Shown: positions 1 to 9,076, counted from the stretch's first letter. The stretch: 13,150 bases of DNA from Cruorifilaria tuberocauda (GCA_013365365.1 JABVXU010000978.1:1-13150), one strand, 5' to 3'. A program made the numbers and translations. The notes: generated from the letters alone by a model not told the origin.

Positions 1-376
1 AGTTAATTATTATTTGCTCGTCATTATTACCATCATCATCATTATTAATTTTCAAAGGTCAGTTTTATTTTAAAGCCATTCATTCCGGCTTTTTTCCATT
101 AACTATATTGTATAGATTATAATGATAGATTTTTATAATATAGCTATTGTTGTCACACAAAGCTTCCTGAATTCATATTTTTACTTTTTAACATTTAATA
201 AGAAGAGCATAGTTTCTTTCATATAGTTAAAAAAACGCGAAATGGAATCTGAAATTACTTTCTTTTTAAAATTTCAATCTTTCTTCATCCGAATTTTAAA
301 ACAAGTTCTTCATTCTTGATCAAAATTCAAAATTTGATCCGATACTTCGATTTGATAAATGAATGAATGAAGTTTA
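1..376. other. AT-rich non-coding DNA at window start
   Basis: I see only a short ATC/ATT trinucleotide patch (about 26-50), a CAAAGGTCA word (53-62) and A/T runs. Confidence 0.6.
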
Positions 377-724
377 ATGCTTTCTTCAAGCACTTTTAAG
401 CAATTTTCCTTTTTATTCCAATCATCGATAAAGATATTTGATCAAATTTTGAAACTATTAGAAAATTCCATATGGCAAATTTCAACCGCTTATTTGCAAA
501 ATTGTTTCCATATAAGTCGAATTTCAGATTGCTGCTTCAATACCGGAAATATAATATGCTATAGTACCGGTAATAAAAGTATGATGGATGATAACTCTAC
601 TATTTACATGCTTTCATATGATTTCAAATATGAAATTAACCGGATGCTGATAAATTTGATTGAACTTAAATTTCGGCAAGGAATCTTTTTTGCATTGTAT
701 CCGGAAAATGTAGCCATTTGTTGA
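377..724 (+). CDS. Weak hypothetical ORF, 115 aa
   Basis: The frame runs from an ATG to TGA (722-724 region) and has mixed amino-acid composition rather than the Phe/Ile/Lys monotony of other ORFs here, for example DQILKLLENSIWQIS and LIELKFRQGIFFALYPENV. It has four to five Cys and no signal peptide, TM segment or family motif that I recognise. The stretch is somewhat less AT-rich than its flanks. It could be an isolated exon, a decayed gene, or chance. Confidence 0.15.
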   Translation: MLSSSTFKQFSFLFQSSIKIFDQILKLLENSIWQISTAYLQNCFHISRISDCCFNTGNIICYSTGNKSMMDDNSTIYMLSYDFKYEINRMLINLIELKFRQGIFFALYPENVAIC

Positions 725-1219
725 GAGTTAATTAATAATAAATCAGGAATTTTGAATTTTTTGAAGAAAAAGGAAATGATATGTCAATAATTTTTTTTAT
801 ATCTTATCCTATGAGATATGATAACTTTAATCGATCACTTATACTTTTATCAAATATTGAAAACTTATTGATTTTTTTTCGAACAAATTTGAATTTGAAA
901 TAGCTTAATGATGAATGAAAAGAAATTGTTGATTATTTGAAATGCGATCATAAATCGAAATAAATTATCATAAATGCATAAATTATCAAATAAATATGTG
1001 TCATAAGGAAGTCGAAGAAAAAAAAATCTATAAATGAAAGAAAACTACAAGGAAATGCAAGTTGCGATCAAAGATTGTCTGCTTTTTTTGCATGAAGCGA
1101 TGATCGGTTTGGAAAAAAATTTTTTTTTTCCTTTTGTTTTTAACAATCATTTCAATGATTGTCACGCCACCCACGCAAAAATTTCTAAAAAATTCCTTTT
1201 TAAAAAGAAAAACTTTTTT

Positions 1220-1301
1220 TTAATGCTTTAATCGATTTGCTAACGTTTTGTTGATTGATAAATTTTTATTATCAACCGTTTATCATCAATTTAAGCATTA
1301 A
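1220..1301. repeat. Imperfect inverted repeat, about 82 bp
   Basis: The left arm begins TTAATGCTTTAATCGAT and the right arm, reverse-complemented, reads TTAATGCTTAAATTGAT. Pairing continues inward with gaps to a TTGATAA/TTATCAA inner stem. It could fold as a hairpin in RNA or be a decayed palindromic element. Confidence 0.55.
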
Positions 1302-2688
1302 GGAAAAAAAAACCGGAAAAATTTGGTGAATTTTAAATTTATAGACCAATGATCATTAAATGATAAATGATAATATATCATAAATGAAACAAGATATCAG
1401 TTGTAACTGAAGAAGCATTTTAGGAAAATCAATGATTGACGATTGTCGTCTATTTTCATTTATCAAATTTCATTGACACAAATTTCAAATTTTTCAAAAC
1501 TGAAAATTATTCATCAAATGAAATTCGTTATAAAATTTAGAATTAAAAAAAAAGAAAAAAATGGGGAAACCAATTTGATTAAAAATTATCGTAATTTCAG
1601 GAAAAATAAAATATATCAATATTAATAAGTGCAAACTAAATGATAAGAAAAGAATGATAAAATGATAATGCAAATGATAATTTTGATCACTGATAACTGC
1701 TAATTGAATTTGGATAAAAAAGAAAAACGGTAAAGAATGTAATACAAGAAATAAACTAAACAATAAAATTTTTATATGAAATATAAAGCAATGAAATAAA
1801 AAAGCAAAAAAAGAGAAAAAAAAATTAACTCTTTTGAAACTTTTCAAAAAATGATTTTGAAAAAAATTGATAAATGCAAATTATTTGCAAAAAAATAAAT
1901 TTGAATTTTTTTTGCTTTCCTTTTTTCCTTTTTCTATGAAAATCTTTTGCAAAAAATGTTGCAAATATAAAACAAAAATGAAAATGAAAATGGAAGAAAA
2001 AGCATGAAATGATAAAATGAAATTAAATGAAATTTCTTTTAGCTTTTTCTTTTTTTATGAAATTATTTTTTTCGATAATGAAAAAAAATCAATAAAATTT
2101 TCTTTCTATAGTTTAAATGAATCGAACATTTATACAATAAATGGTAAAAAGGATGATAAAAATGAATTTTTTCCTTTGAATAACAATATTCTCCAGTTTT
2201 TTTTTTCTTTGGAATTTTTAAAATGAACAAACAAAACTTTATTATCATATATAATGTTTGATAAGATCATGATAAAAATATTTGAATCATTGAATCAATG
2301 ATTAGACGAGAGATTAATTTAATATAAAATGATAATCTCATTAAAGGATTCAAAAAAAAAGAAATAATCAGTGGATAGTTTTACAGCAAAATAATTATGA
2401 TGTTATCATGATTTGCTGTTATCAATAGTGATAGTGAGGTAGATTATGATTGAAAAGAAGAAAGAAAACGATTTCTAAAATAAATCACTTTCTATGATAT
2501 CAATAGTGATAATGTGATCTAATTGATCATTTTTATTTCGCTTATTCTTTCTTTAAACTATTAAAAGAAATAAGCTTGACGTATTGGATTGCTTAAAAAA
2601 AATTGCTTTTTTTTCAATTTTTTAAAAATAGTAGGTGATAAAACTAATAAGATAGACAGGATCATAAATAGAAATAGAGAAAGGAAAC

Positions 2689-2720
2689 GAGAGAGAGGAG
2701 AGAGAGAGAGAGAGAGAGAG
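2689..2720 (+). repeat. (GA)n microsatellite
   Basis: About 32 bp of GA dinucleotides with one GG interruption. The surrounding purine-rich DNA makes the Arg/Glu-rich part of a spurious 62-residue ORF. Confidence 0.9.
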
Positions 2721-4220
2721 ATTTTGACGCGAAAAAATGAACCAAAAATGAAATTGATACAAAACGAAGAATTATAAGTATGAAGTATTCATTATATGTT
2801 ATGCAAATGAATTCCTCTGATATTTCTTTCTTCCTCTTATCATCCTCTTATCATTTTCAGATTGAAAGTTTGACAACAAAAAGAAATTCATTTGAACTTT
2901 TTCTTTTATCATTAAAATTAGAGAAGTTTGTTGAAGAAAAATTCGCCCATAAAATTAAAATACAAAATAAAAAATGAATTCAAAGAAAAATTAAATAAAA
3001 GTTAATATATCTGAATTGAGAAATCAATAATTTTATTTATCAAATTGTCAATTGATAGAATTGAATGAATGAAATGATTTATCACTAAATGATAATTTAA
3101 TGATAAATGATAATTTCGAAATTTGCGTTGCAAAAATTGAGCAGAATGTGTGAAATATTATGTGAAATATTCATTGAATTTCCAATCTGTAAATTACTGT
3201 TAATTTGCAAATTTCATGATAAAATGTATCATGAAAATGTTCAAAGGTCAAATACATTTTATAAAGAAAAAAAAACATGGATAAAATAATTATTTTATGT
3301 ACAGTGTGCTTAATGCTTTTAGCTTAAAAATGTTTTTTTTTTTGAAATAAATAAAAATGAATGAACGGATTTCCTTTTTTTTTTAGTTGGTTTCAAAAAT
3401 TTTCCCCAAAAAGTAAATCTTTGATCTTCAGGAAATTTCAGTCAAATTTATGAATTAGTTGAAATTAATTAATTAATTAAGCTGCAAATGTGTTCATTCA
3501 CTATTTCCAGTTAAATGTTGACAATTATGATCTTTTACCTGTCATCATCATTTCTTATCTTTCTTTCTCGCTTTTTCCTCTCAAACATTTGATAATATTT
3601 TGATAAATTTCCTAGGGGTAAAAAGTTGCAGAAAAGAAATTGAGGAAAATCATTTCATTTACCAATTGGTAACAAAATGAAAAAGTAACAAAGTAACTAT
3701 CACTGTTATTAGTTCACTGATCCCATTTCAAACTTCGTTTATCAGTTTACTTTACTTCAAAGTAATTCGATGGATTGCAATCATTCATTTTAACTTCTTT
3801 TCTTCTTATCAAAAAAAAGAGAAAAAAAACTATTAATAACAATTTAGAATCCATAAAACTGTAAATCATAATATTCATATCATTTTAAAATCATTGATCA
3901 AAAGAAAAGAAAAAAAAGCAAAAAACAAAAAAACAAAAACAAAAACAGTATCATGGAAAGAGCGCAAAAAAAAATAGACAAAGAAAGTTTTACAATTTTT
4001 AATAATTTTTTAAACCAGTTAAACCAAATAATAATGATAATGATAATAAAGCGAATTATCGTGATCACAATAATAATAAAACGAATTATAAAAATGATAA
4101 TAATCATCATCATAATCATCATAATAATAAAACAATTCATACGATGAAAGAATAAATTATCTATATTTTCTTTTTTTCTTTTTTTCATAGTAACACAAAA
4201 AGATTTCTCTCTCTTTTTTT

Positions 4221-4226
4221 TTTATT
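4221..4226 (-). promoter_or_regulatory. Candidate poly(A) signal AATAAA
   Basis: The plus strand reads TTTATT, so the minus strand has AATAAA about 190 nt after the insulin stop codon. It is the first exact hexamer I see downstream of that stop. Such words are common in this AT-rich DNA, so the assignment is tentative. Confidence 0.35.
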
Positions 4227-4414
4227 TCAATTTAAAATTCAGCTTAAAATATAGCTTTACTCAATTTCTCCTTCTTTGTTTTTTTTTTCTTTTCATAATT
4301 TCATCTTTCTCGCATTTTTAATTCTTTTCAAACTTTTGCAAACACTTGCAATTTTATACGAAAAAGAAACAAAAAAAGAAATCAAAAAAATAAAAAAAAA
4401 ATAAAAATGAAATT

Positions 4415-4512
4415 TCAATCGCAACAAAATGATTTCATATCCTCGAATGAACATCGATTTATGCAACATTTCTCAGTAAGCGTTTCGCCACGTTTCATTA
4501 ACGCTCTCAATG
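4415..4512 (-). CDS. Exon 2 of insulin-like peptide: C-peptide and A chain
   Basis: This is a 98-nt terminal exon. It opens with CA, completing the split Ser codon, then encodes LRALMKR, GETLTEK and CCINRCSFEDMKSFCCD before TGA at 4417-4415. The CC-x3-C-x8-C arrangement is the insulin A-chain signature, and the extra terminal Cys pairs logically with the extra B-chain Cys. The acceptor is a T-rich tract ending GCAG (AG at 4514-4513). Base composition is visibly richer in G+C than the flanks. The match of reading phase, dibasic site and cysteine pattern to exon 1 makes chance unlikely, even though the exon is small and distant. Confidence 0.92.
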
Positions 4513-7205
4513 CTGCAAAAATAAAAGCAAAAAATGAATTGATATAGGAAATGATAACAATTATTATCATTTGATAAATATATGCATCTAATAACTATTC
4601 ATATCAATTATTATCAGTTCTTTCATAAAGTAATCGATATTGATCATCATCAGTTCTTCTATTGATTACTACATATCTAATAAGTTTTATTGATTATTAC
4701 ATATCTAATAAGTATTCGATATCAATTTTTTTACTGTTAAACATATATCTAACAAGTAATCGATATCATTTATTATCACTTTTTTTGATCAACACATATT
4801 TAATAATAGAAAGTAACTTTGCAGCATTTCTTTGCATGAAAATTACTTGAAAGATATAGGAAATGCTATCAGTTATTACTTTTTCTTTTTGATAAATATA
4901 TATTTAATAATAGAAAGTAACTTTGCAGCATTTTTTTGCATAAAAAAACTTTTCAATCTCTTACTTTTATCAAGAATTTTCTCTCAATACTTTTATCATC
5001 AAAGATCATCATCTTCCGTTATAAGGCAATTTATTTCTTCTAATTAAATCTTTCAATTGCTATTAATAAAAACTTTTGCAGCTATTTTTCCTTTTTTGAA
5101 AAGAAATGGTACAATTTATTTAAATTTAAATTTATTCCTTTTGCAAATCTTAATATTTAATTTTTTTTATGATATGCAAATATAAAATGATAAAATTTTA
5201 GCAGGAATAAATAGAATTTTAAAGATTTCACAGAGAAATCAAATCAGCTTGCAAAAAAGATTTTATAAAAAATAAAAAGAAAGAAAGCTATCAACAATAA
5301 AAACAATAATTTAATTTAGCTTTTCTCATATAGAAGCTCTAAGATGTTTTTTTTTCTCTTGTCTTATCATTAATAGATGATCAGATCAAGAAAATTGCTT
5401 TAAATGAATTTAGCTAAATGAATTAATTCCGTTTAAAGAACACTTATTTGATGATATAAGAATAAATCAAGCATTGATCGAAAAATGATAATTTGAATAT
5501 CGGGAATTATCGGATGTAAAATTAAAACTGACGCAATAAAAATTGGACAAATTAAACAATAAAATTATTGAAATAATAGAAATAATTGAAATATGATAAT
5601 TGATAATTGATAATAATTGAAATATAAATAATATTTGAAATAAAAATATCACTAAATACTGTAACCTCAATTTGCATTGCTTTTCATATACTACTGTATT
5701 GCTTGTTTCATACTGTATTGTATTGTATTGTATTGTATTGTCTTTTGTCTTGTTTAAATATTTAATTTAACTGTAATTCAACACTATCAAATTGTACTAT
5801 AAGTTTTAGTTTTAAATCTCAAATTATCGATAATTTCGATATTCAAATTATCATCGTTATGTTATTGAGAGAAGTAAGGATTAACTTTATAAGTAAATCA
5901 TTCATGCAATAATCAAAAATCCTAGAACAATTCATAAAAATAACTGATTAATCTTAATATGAATAGCTTAAATTCATTAAATTTTCAGATTTAAATAAAA
6001 ATTCATGATTAAAAAATGAGGAGTTTACAAAAGTTAATGATTTTGCAACGATGTTAAATAACAATATGGAGGAAAAAAAAACGATTTAGTATAGGAATCG
6101 AAATTCGAATTAGGAGTCGAATTTATATGAATTAAATATTGAATTAATAGTATGAATTAAGAAATGAGAAGTTGATGCGATAGGTAAATATTTGAAAATA
6201 AAATTGAATAGAAACCTGTTATTAACAATAAAATTGTTTATGTTTTAATGTTTATTTGTTCTAAGCCAATAATTGATATTGCATATTTGAATTTGAAAGT
6301 AAATATATCATTGAGATTTATTAATTTTACGAGCAGAATTCCACATTCTAATTGTATTTTCATGCACAAATTTTGTGAATCTCACGTGAAGATTGAATTT
6401 TTTTTAAATTTATCATTTGTAAGTTTTCGTTCTTGTAACTCTTAATTTCTTGCAATGGCTTTTTATATTAATTTCTTATAGTTATAATTCGTTATCATAA
6501 AGTATTATTGATTTCCTATAATTATAATTTCTTATCATAGACTTTTAATAATTCTTACAATTCTTGTAATAATTTATTAATGGAATAGAACAAGTGCGTG
6601 ATCGTGATAATGATCATAAGTGTTAATAAAACAAATTATAAATCCGTAAAAAAGTATTAGTCCATTATATTTGAAACGAAATGAATTATTTCACATTTGA
6701 TTTAAATTTAAATTTTAACATGAGAAATTAATTTTTTCAAAAATTGAAATGAATTTAGAGATTTAATTTTTTTATTTTTTATAACTTACATTTTTTTTCA
6801 TTATTCCTTAGAAAAAATTTTACTTGTAAGATGAACTAAAAAGTTACTTTATATCACTAACAGTTCCAATAACTAGCATGAATTGTTTAATTTTAAATTC
6901 ATTTCAAAAAAAAAAATTACCTATGATATGAAAAATTCTAGAAATTCCTATTCTTTCAATAAATTACTTTCAATCTTAATTACTCAAATAATTTTTTCGC
7001 TTAAAAAATTTTTATTTCATTTTATCAAAGTAAACTATCAGTACATTCGTTATGATACGATGGCATTAAATTATTTGCTAAAAAAAAAAAAAAAAAAAAC
7101 TAACAAACTCAAGAAACTCCTCATATTGCTCATTTCATAGTGTTATCATCATTCAAGATCTTTTATCTTTTGTCCTTTTTTAAACAAAAAAGAGAGAGAA
7201 AGAGG

Positions 7206-7236
<31 letters not shown>

Positions 7237-7489
7237 GGGGAAGAGAAAAAATACAAGGAAATTTAATAGATGGGAATTTCAAAAAAAATGTTTACGAATT
7301 AAAAATAGGTAACTATTGTTATTTAATAGTAATCTAAGTTTTCAATTTAAAATATTATGTGTGAATTGATCCTTGAATTAATTCAAATATTCTCATTCCA
7401 ATTATAATTTTACTATACAATTAAGCATAGAAATGTATGAATAACAAACATTTTAATTGTATATAAACAAATTACCTTTACTTTTTACT

Positions 7490-7546
<57 letters not shown>

Positions 7547-8584
7547 TTTTTATGTATCACTTTTACATCTAAATTTCCATGATATAACAAATGCTTGTTT
7601 TATTAAATTCATTTTTATCTTTCAATTTCTTTCTATACTTGATAAGTTATTAAACACTTATTTACTTTCTTTCATCCTTTCTTCTTTTCTCTTAAGTGCA
7701 AAAGTAAGATTTATTACTTTTATCCAATTAACTTAATCCAAATTAGCTACCTATTATAAGATGAAATTATTGATTACGAAAAAATAAAAGAATGATATTG
7801 GAATTGTTGTTTAGAGTAGAGACGATCGAATAAAAAAAATGAATGATTAAAAAAATAGAATAAATGAAGAGAAGAGCAATTTGCTTTATAACTTATCATT
7901 TCTATTTGTTAATAATAAAAGTTAAAATCTAATATAAGTAATAATCACTATCATTGATAACTTATTAATTAATTAATATTAGTAAAATACTTATCATTTC
8001 TATCTTTTAATGATAAAAGTCAAAATCTAACATAAGTAATAATCACCATCATTAATAACTCATCAATTATTTATTTGTAAAATTATCAAAAAGAAAGAAA
8101 AAGATGATAAGTAAAATGAAAAAAAAAAGAAAAACTTACATCGTTTAACGCTAACAGCTTTACCACCAACCGGTTTCACGCAACCATTACAAAGTTTGAT
8201 GATTGCATCAACTAATTTGGTACCACAAAGTCGACTGGTACTTGCTTTCTTCGTTGGTGCAGGTATTAGCAACGGATTAAACTGATCATTCTCTCTTATC
8301 AGCATTGCAATACGATTAAATTTATCCAATTCATTGTATATCGTAAACCATTTTAATTGCTCATTCAAAATACGATGATTATTATCATTATCATTATCAT
8401 TATCAGCATCATCATCATGTATTCCATCCATGCTTATTTCATTGACATTACGTTTTATTTTCAATAAATTTTTCATATTAAAATTTTCTTCTCTTTCATT
8501 TTCCATATTATCATTTATCATCTCTTTACCATTTAGACTAGTGATAAGATATATCAGTATAATAATATTTGTTTTGAACCACAT
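4415..8584 (-). CDS. Secreted insulin-like peptide precursor, two exons (8584-8140 joined to 4512-4415)
   Basis: This gene encodes a predicted 180-residue insulin-family prohormone, a secreted ligand expected to act on an insulin/IGF receptor (DAF-2 type in nematodes). Domain order: signal peptide (about 1-19, hydrophobic IIILIYLI), acidic pro-region (20-113), dibasic KK (112-113), B chain (114-146; RLCGTKLVDAIIKLCNGC), KR (147-148), six-residue C-peptide SLRALM (149-154), KR (155-156), A chain (157-180; CCINRCSFEDMKSFCCD), then TGA. The spacing is canonical: 12 residues between B-chain Cys120 and Cys132, and CC-x3-C-x8-C in the A chain. Cys135 and Cys179 are extra, allowing a fourth disulfide as in nematode beta-type insulins. 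Exon 1 ends CGA-T before GTAAGT and exon 2 follows TTTTTGCAG with CA, so the frame is kept and codon 149 is TCA (Ser). The start at 8584 is chosen because a signal peptide follows it directly. I assign no orthologue name. A cryptic extra exon in the intron is possible but not needed. Confidence 0.93.
4690..4944 (+). repeat. Degenerate tandem repeat, period about 104 bp, in the intron
   Basis: The segment TAATAATAGAAAGTAACTTT and the following GCAGCATTT occur at 4801 and again at 4905. Upstream parts of each unit (ATATC/TATC, TTATTA, TTTTTGAT, ACATATTTAA) also align. Related words (ACATATCTAATAAGT) extend the array leftwards to about 4550. It lies just upstream (in sense) of the exon 2 acceptor. 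Confidence 0.75.
5714..5741 (+). repeat. (TATTG)n pentanucleotide microsatellite
   Basis: Five perfect TATTG units (5716-5740) with partial copies flanking, inside the insulin gene intron. Confidence 0.9.
6471..6550 (+). repeat. 40-bp tandem duplication
   Basis: ATTTCTTATAGTTATAATTC at 6471 is followed 40 bp later by ATTTCCTATAATTATAATTT, and the remaining halves also align. Two units with several substitutions, inside the intron. Confidence 0.75.
7211..7240 (+). repeat. (AG)n microsatellite in the intron
   Basis: About 26 bp of AG repeats followed by five G. It is oriented oppositely to the CT tract at 7494-7544. Confidence 0.9.
7494..7544 (+). repeat. (TC)25 microsatellite in the intron
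   Basis: A 51-bp perfect TC/CT run, the longest perfect microsatellite in the window. Confidence 0.95.
7891..8085 (+). repeat. 98-bp tandem duplication next to the splice donor
   Basis: Unit 1 begins ACTTATCATTTCTAT at 7891 and unit 2 begins with the same word at 7989. Both continue with similar AATAAAAGT..AAAATCTAA, ATAAGTAATAATCAC and TCATT.ATAACT segments. The units differ at scattered positions. The array ends about 50 bp from the exon 1 donor. Confidence 0.85.
8140..8584 (-). CDS. Exon 1 of insulin-like peptide: signal peptide, pro-region, B chain
   Basis: The exon has 445 nt, giving 148 codons plus one base. It begins MWFKTNIIILIYLITSLNG, a clear secretory signal. The pro-region is unusually long (about 94 residues) and acidic, with an Asp/Asn run at 57-69 from a GATAAT-like hexanucleotide repeat. 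The second half of the pro-region (71-110) looks like ordinary protein and ends IPAPTKK, a likely processing site just before the B chain. B-chain cysteines are residues 120, 132 and 135, with the conserved Gly after the first and Leu/Val/Ile at core positions. The donor is GTAAGT (8139-8134). Reading past it gives an artefactual Phe/Ser-rich tail (to 8063) encoded by intron poly-pyrimidine, so the unspliced 173-residue ORF is not the product. Confidence 0.93.
8381..8418 (-). repeat. Coding hexanucleotide/trinucleotide repeat (Asp-Asn run)
   Basis: On the sense strand, repeated GATAAT-like units encode the alternating Asp-Asn tract and the adjacent GATGATGAT gives Asp-Asp-Asp (residues about 57-69 of the insulin precursor). 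It stays in frame because the period is a multiple of three. Confidence 0.85.
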
Positions 8585-8590
8585 CGTAAC

Positions 8591-8652
8591 TTTTTTTTTT
8601 TCGTTCTCTTTTCTCTCTCTTCTCTCTCTCTCTTTTTCTTTCTTTTTTTTTT
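8591..8652 (-). promoter_or_regulatory. Polypurine leader (A/GA tract) directly upstream of the insulin start codon
   Basis: On the sense (minus) strand the roughly 60 nt ending seven bases before the ATG are almost entirely A and G, with GAGAGA runs. It could be 5' UTR or core promoter. No clear trans-splice acceptor (TTTCAG) lies between this tract and the ATG. Confidence 0.4.
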
Positions 8653-8999
8653 ACTTGTTGCTTTGAATTATATCAATGTACGAAGTTTTTATCAGTTGAT
8701 AATTTCAAATACGAACTTTCGTTTTCTTTCAAAATACAAATAATAGTTTCGTATTTGACGTAATGAAAAAAACGAAATGAATATATCCGAAAATATTTCT
8801 CAGATATTTGTTATTTGGTTCTTTTATTCTGATATAATATAAATTCAATGAAATTTCACTCTCAGGTAAATGATTTAGGAGTTGTAGTGTTAGTGAATGA
8901 TTTCCGGACAGAATGATAACAGATAACTAAATAACTTTTAGAATGATGAATAGAAGGGAAAGATGGGAAAAGAAGGGAGAGAAAAAAGTATGAGGGAAT
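8653..8999. other. Upstream flank of insulin-like gene, no gene seen
   Basis: AT-rich DNA between the leader tract and the GC-richer island. It has repeated CAAATAC/CGTATTTG-type words (about 8707-8760) but no convincing TATA box or ORF. Confidence 0.5.
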
Positions 9000-9076
9000 A
9001 TCTAAGCGACAGAGAGAGAGGTATTTGAATATAAAGTGGCCGATTTAGTAAATGTATATATACCTTACGGGGATAA

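Larger units (their letters stand above)
725..4220. other. AT-rich intergenic DNA with simple repeats
   Basis: No gene is supported here. The stretch contains the imperfect palindrome near 1220-1301, a cluster of five TGATAA words at 1641-1696, a GA microsatellite (2689-2720), (TTAA)-type repeats near 3465-3480 and ATA/ATG trinucleotide DNA (4030-4135). ORFs in it translate to Phe-, Lys- or Ile-rich low-complexity peptides. Confidence 0.6.
4513..8139 (-). other. Phase-1 intron of the insulin-like gene (3.6 kb)
   Basis: The intron is bounded by GTAAGT and TTTTTGCAG on the minus strand. It is phase 1 and interrupts the C-peptide coding region, the same place and phase as the ancestral intron of vertebrate insulin genes (established knowledge). 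It is large for a nematode intron and is filled with AT-rich repeats, annotated separately. I see no convincing nested gene on either strand: the ORFs inside it (4662-4850, 4832-5047, 5467-5670, 6248-6445, 6883-7337) are low-complexity or repeat-derived. Confidence 0.85.

Noticed and set aside
535..600. Cys-Cys motif (SDCCFNTGNIIC) in the 377-724 ORF as a second insulin A chain
   Set aside because: Spacing does not fit CC-x3-C-x8-C, and there is no processing site or nearby B chain.
1494..1847. 117-residue minus-strand Phe/Leu-rich ORF that could look like a membrane protein
   Set aside because: Its hydrophobicity comes from T-rich codons in A/T homopolymers; no loops, motifs or codon signal.
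3898..4188. 96-residue minus-strand ORF rich in Ile/Met
   Set aside because: It translates an ATA/ATG trinucleotide repeat; the opposite strand gives an equally spurious 64-residue ORF.
4662..5047. Two ORFs sharing LIN-YLIIESNFAAF
   Set aside because: The similarity is the ~104-bp DNA repeat inside the insulin intron, not a protein family.
6090..6125. GAATCGAAATTCGAATTAGG as a tRNA T-arm-like segment
   Set aside because: No acceptor stem, D-arm or anticodon arm could be paired around it.
8063..8139. C-terminal extension of the exon 1 ORF (Cys-Lys then a Phe/Ser-rich tail)
   Set aside because: It is read-through into the intron past a perfect GTAAGT donor; its sequence is encoded by poly-pyrimidine DNA and would remove the A chain.
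8430..8666. 78-residue plus-strand ORF
   Set aside because: It is the antisense shadow of insulin exon 1 and the leader tract.
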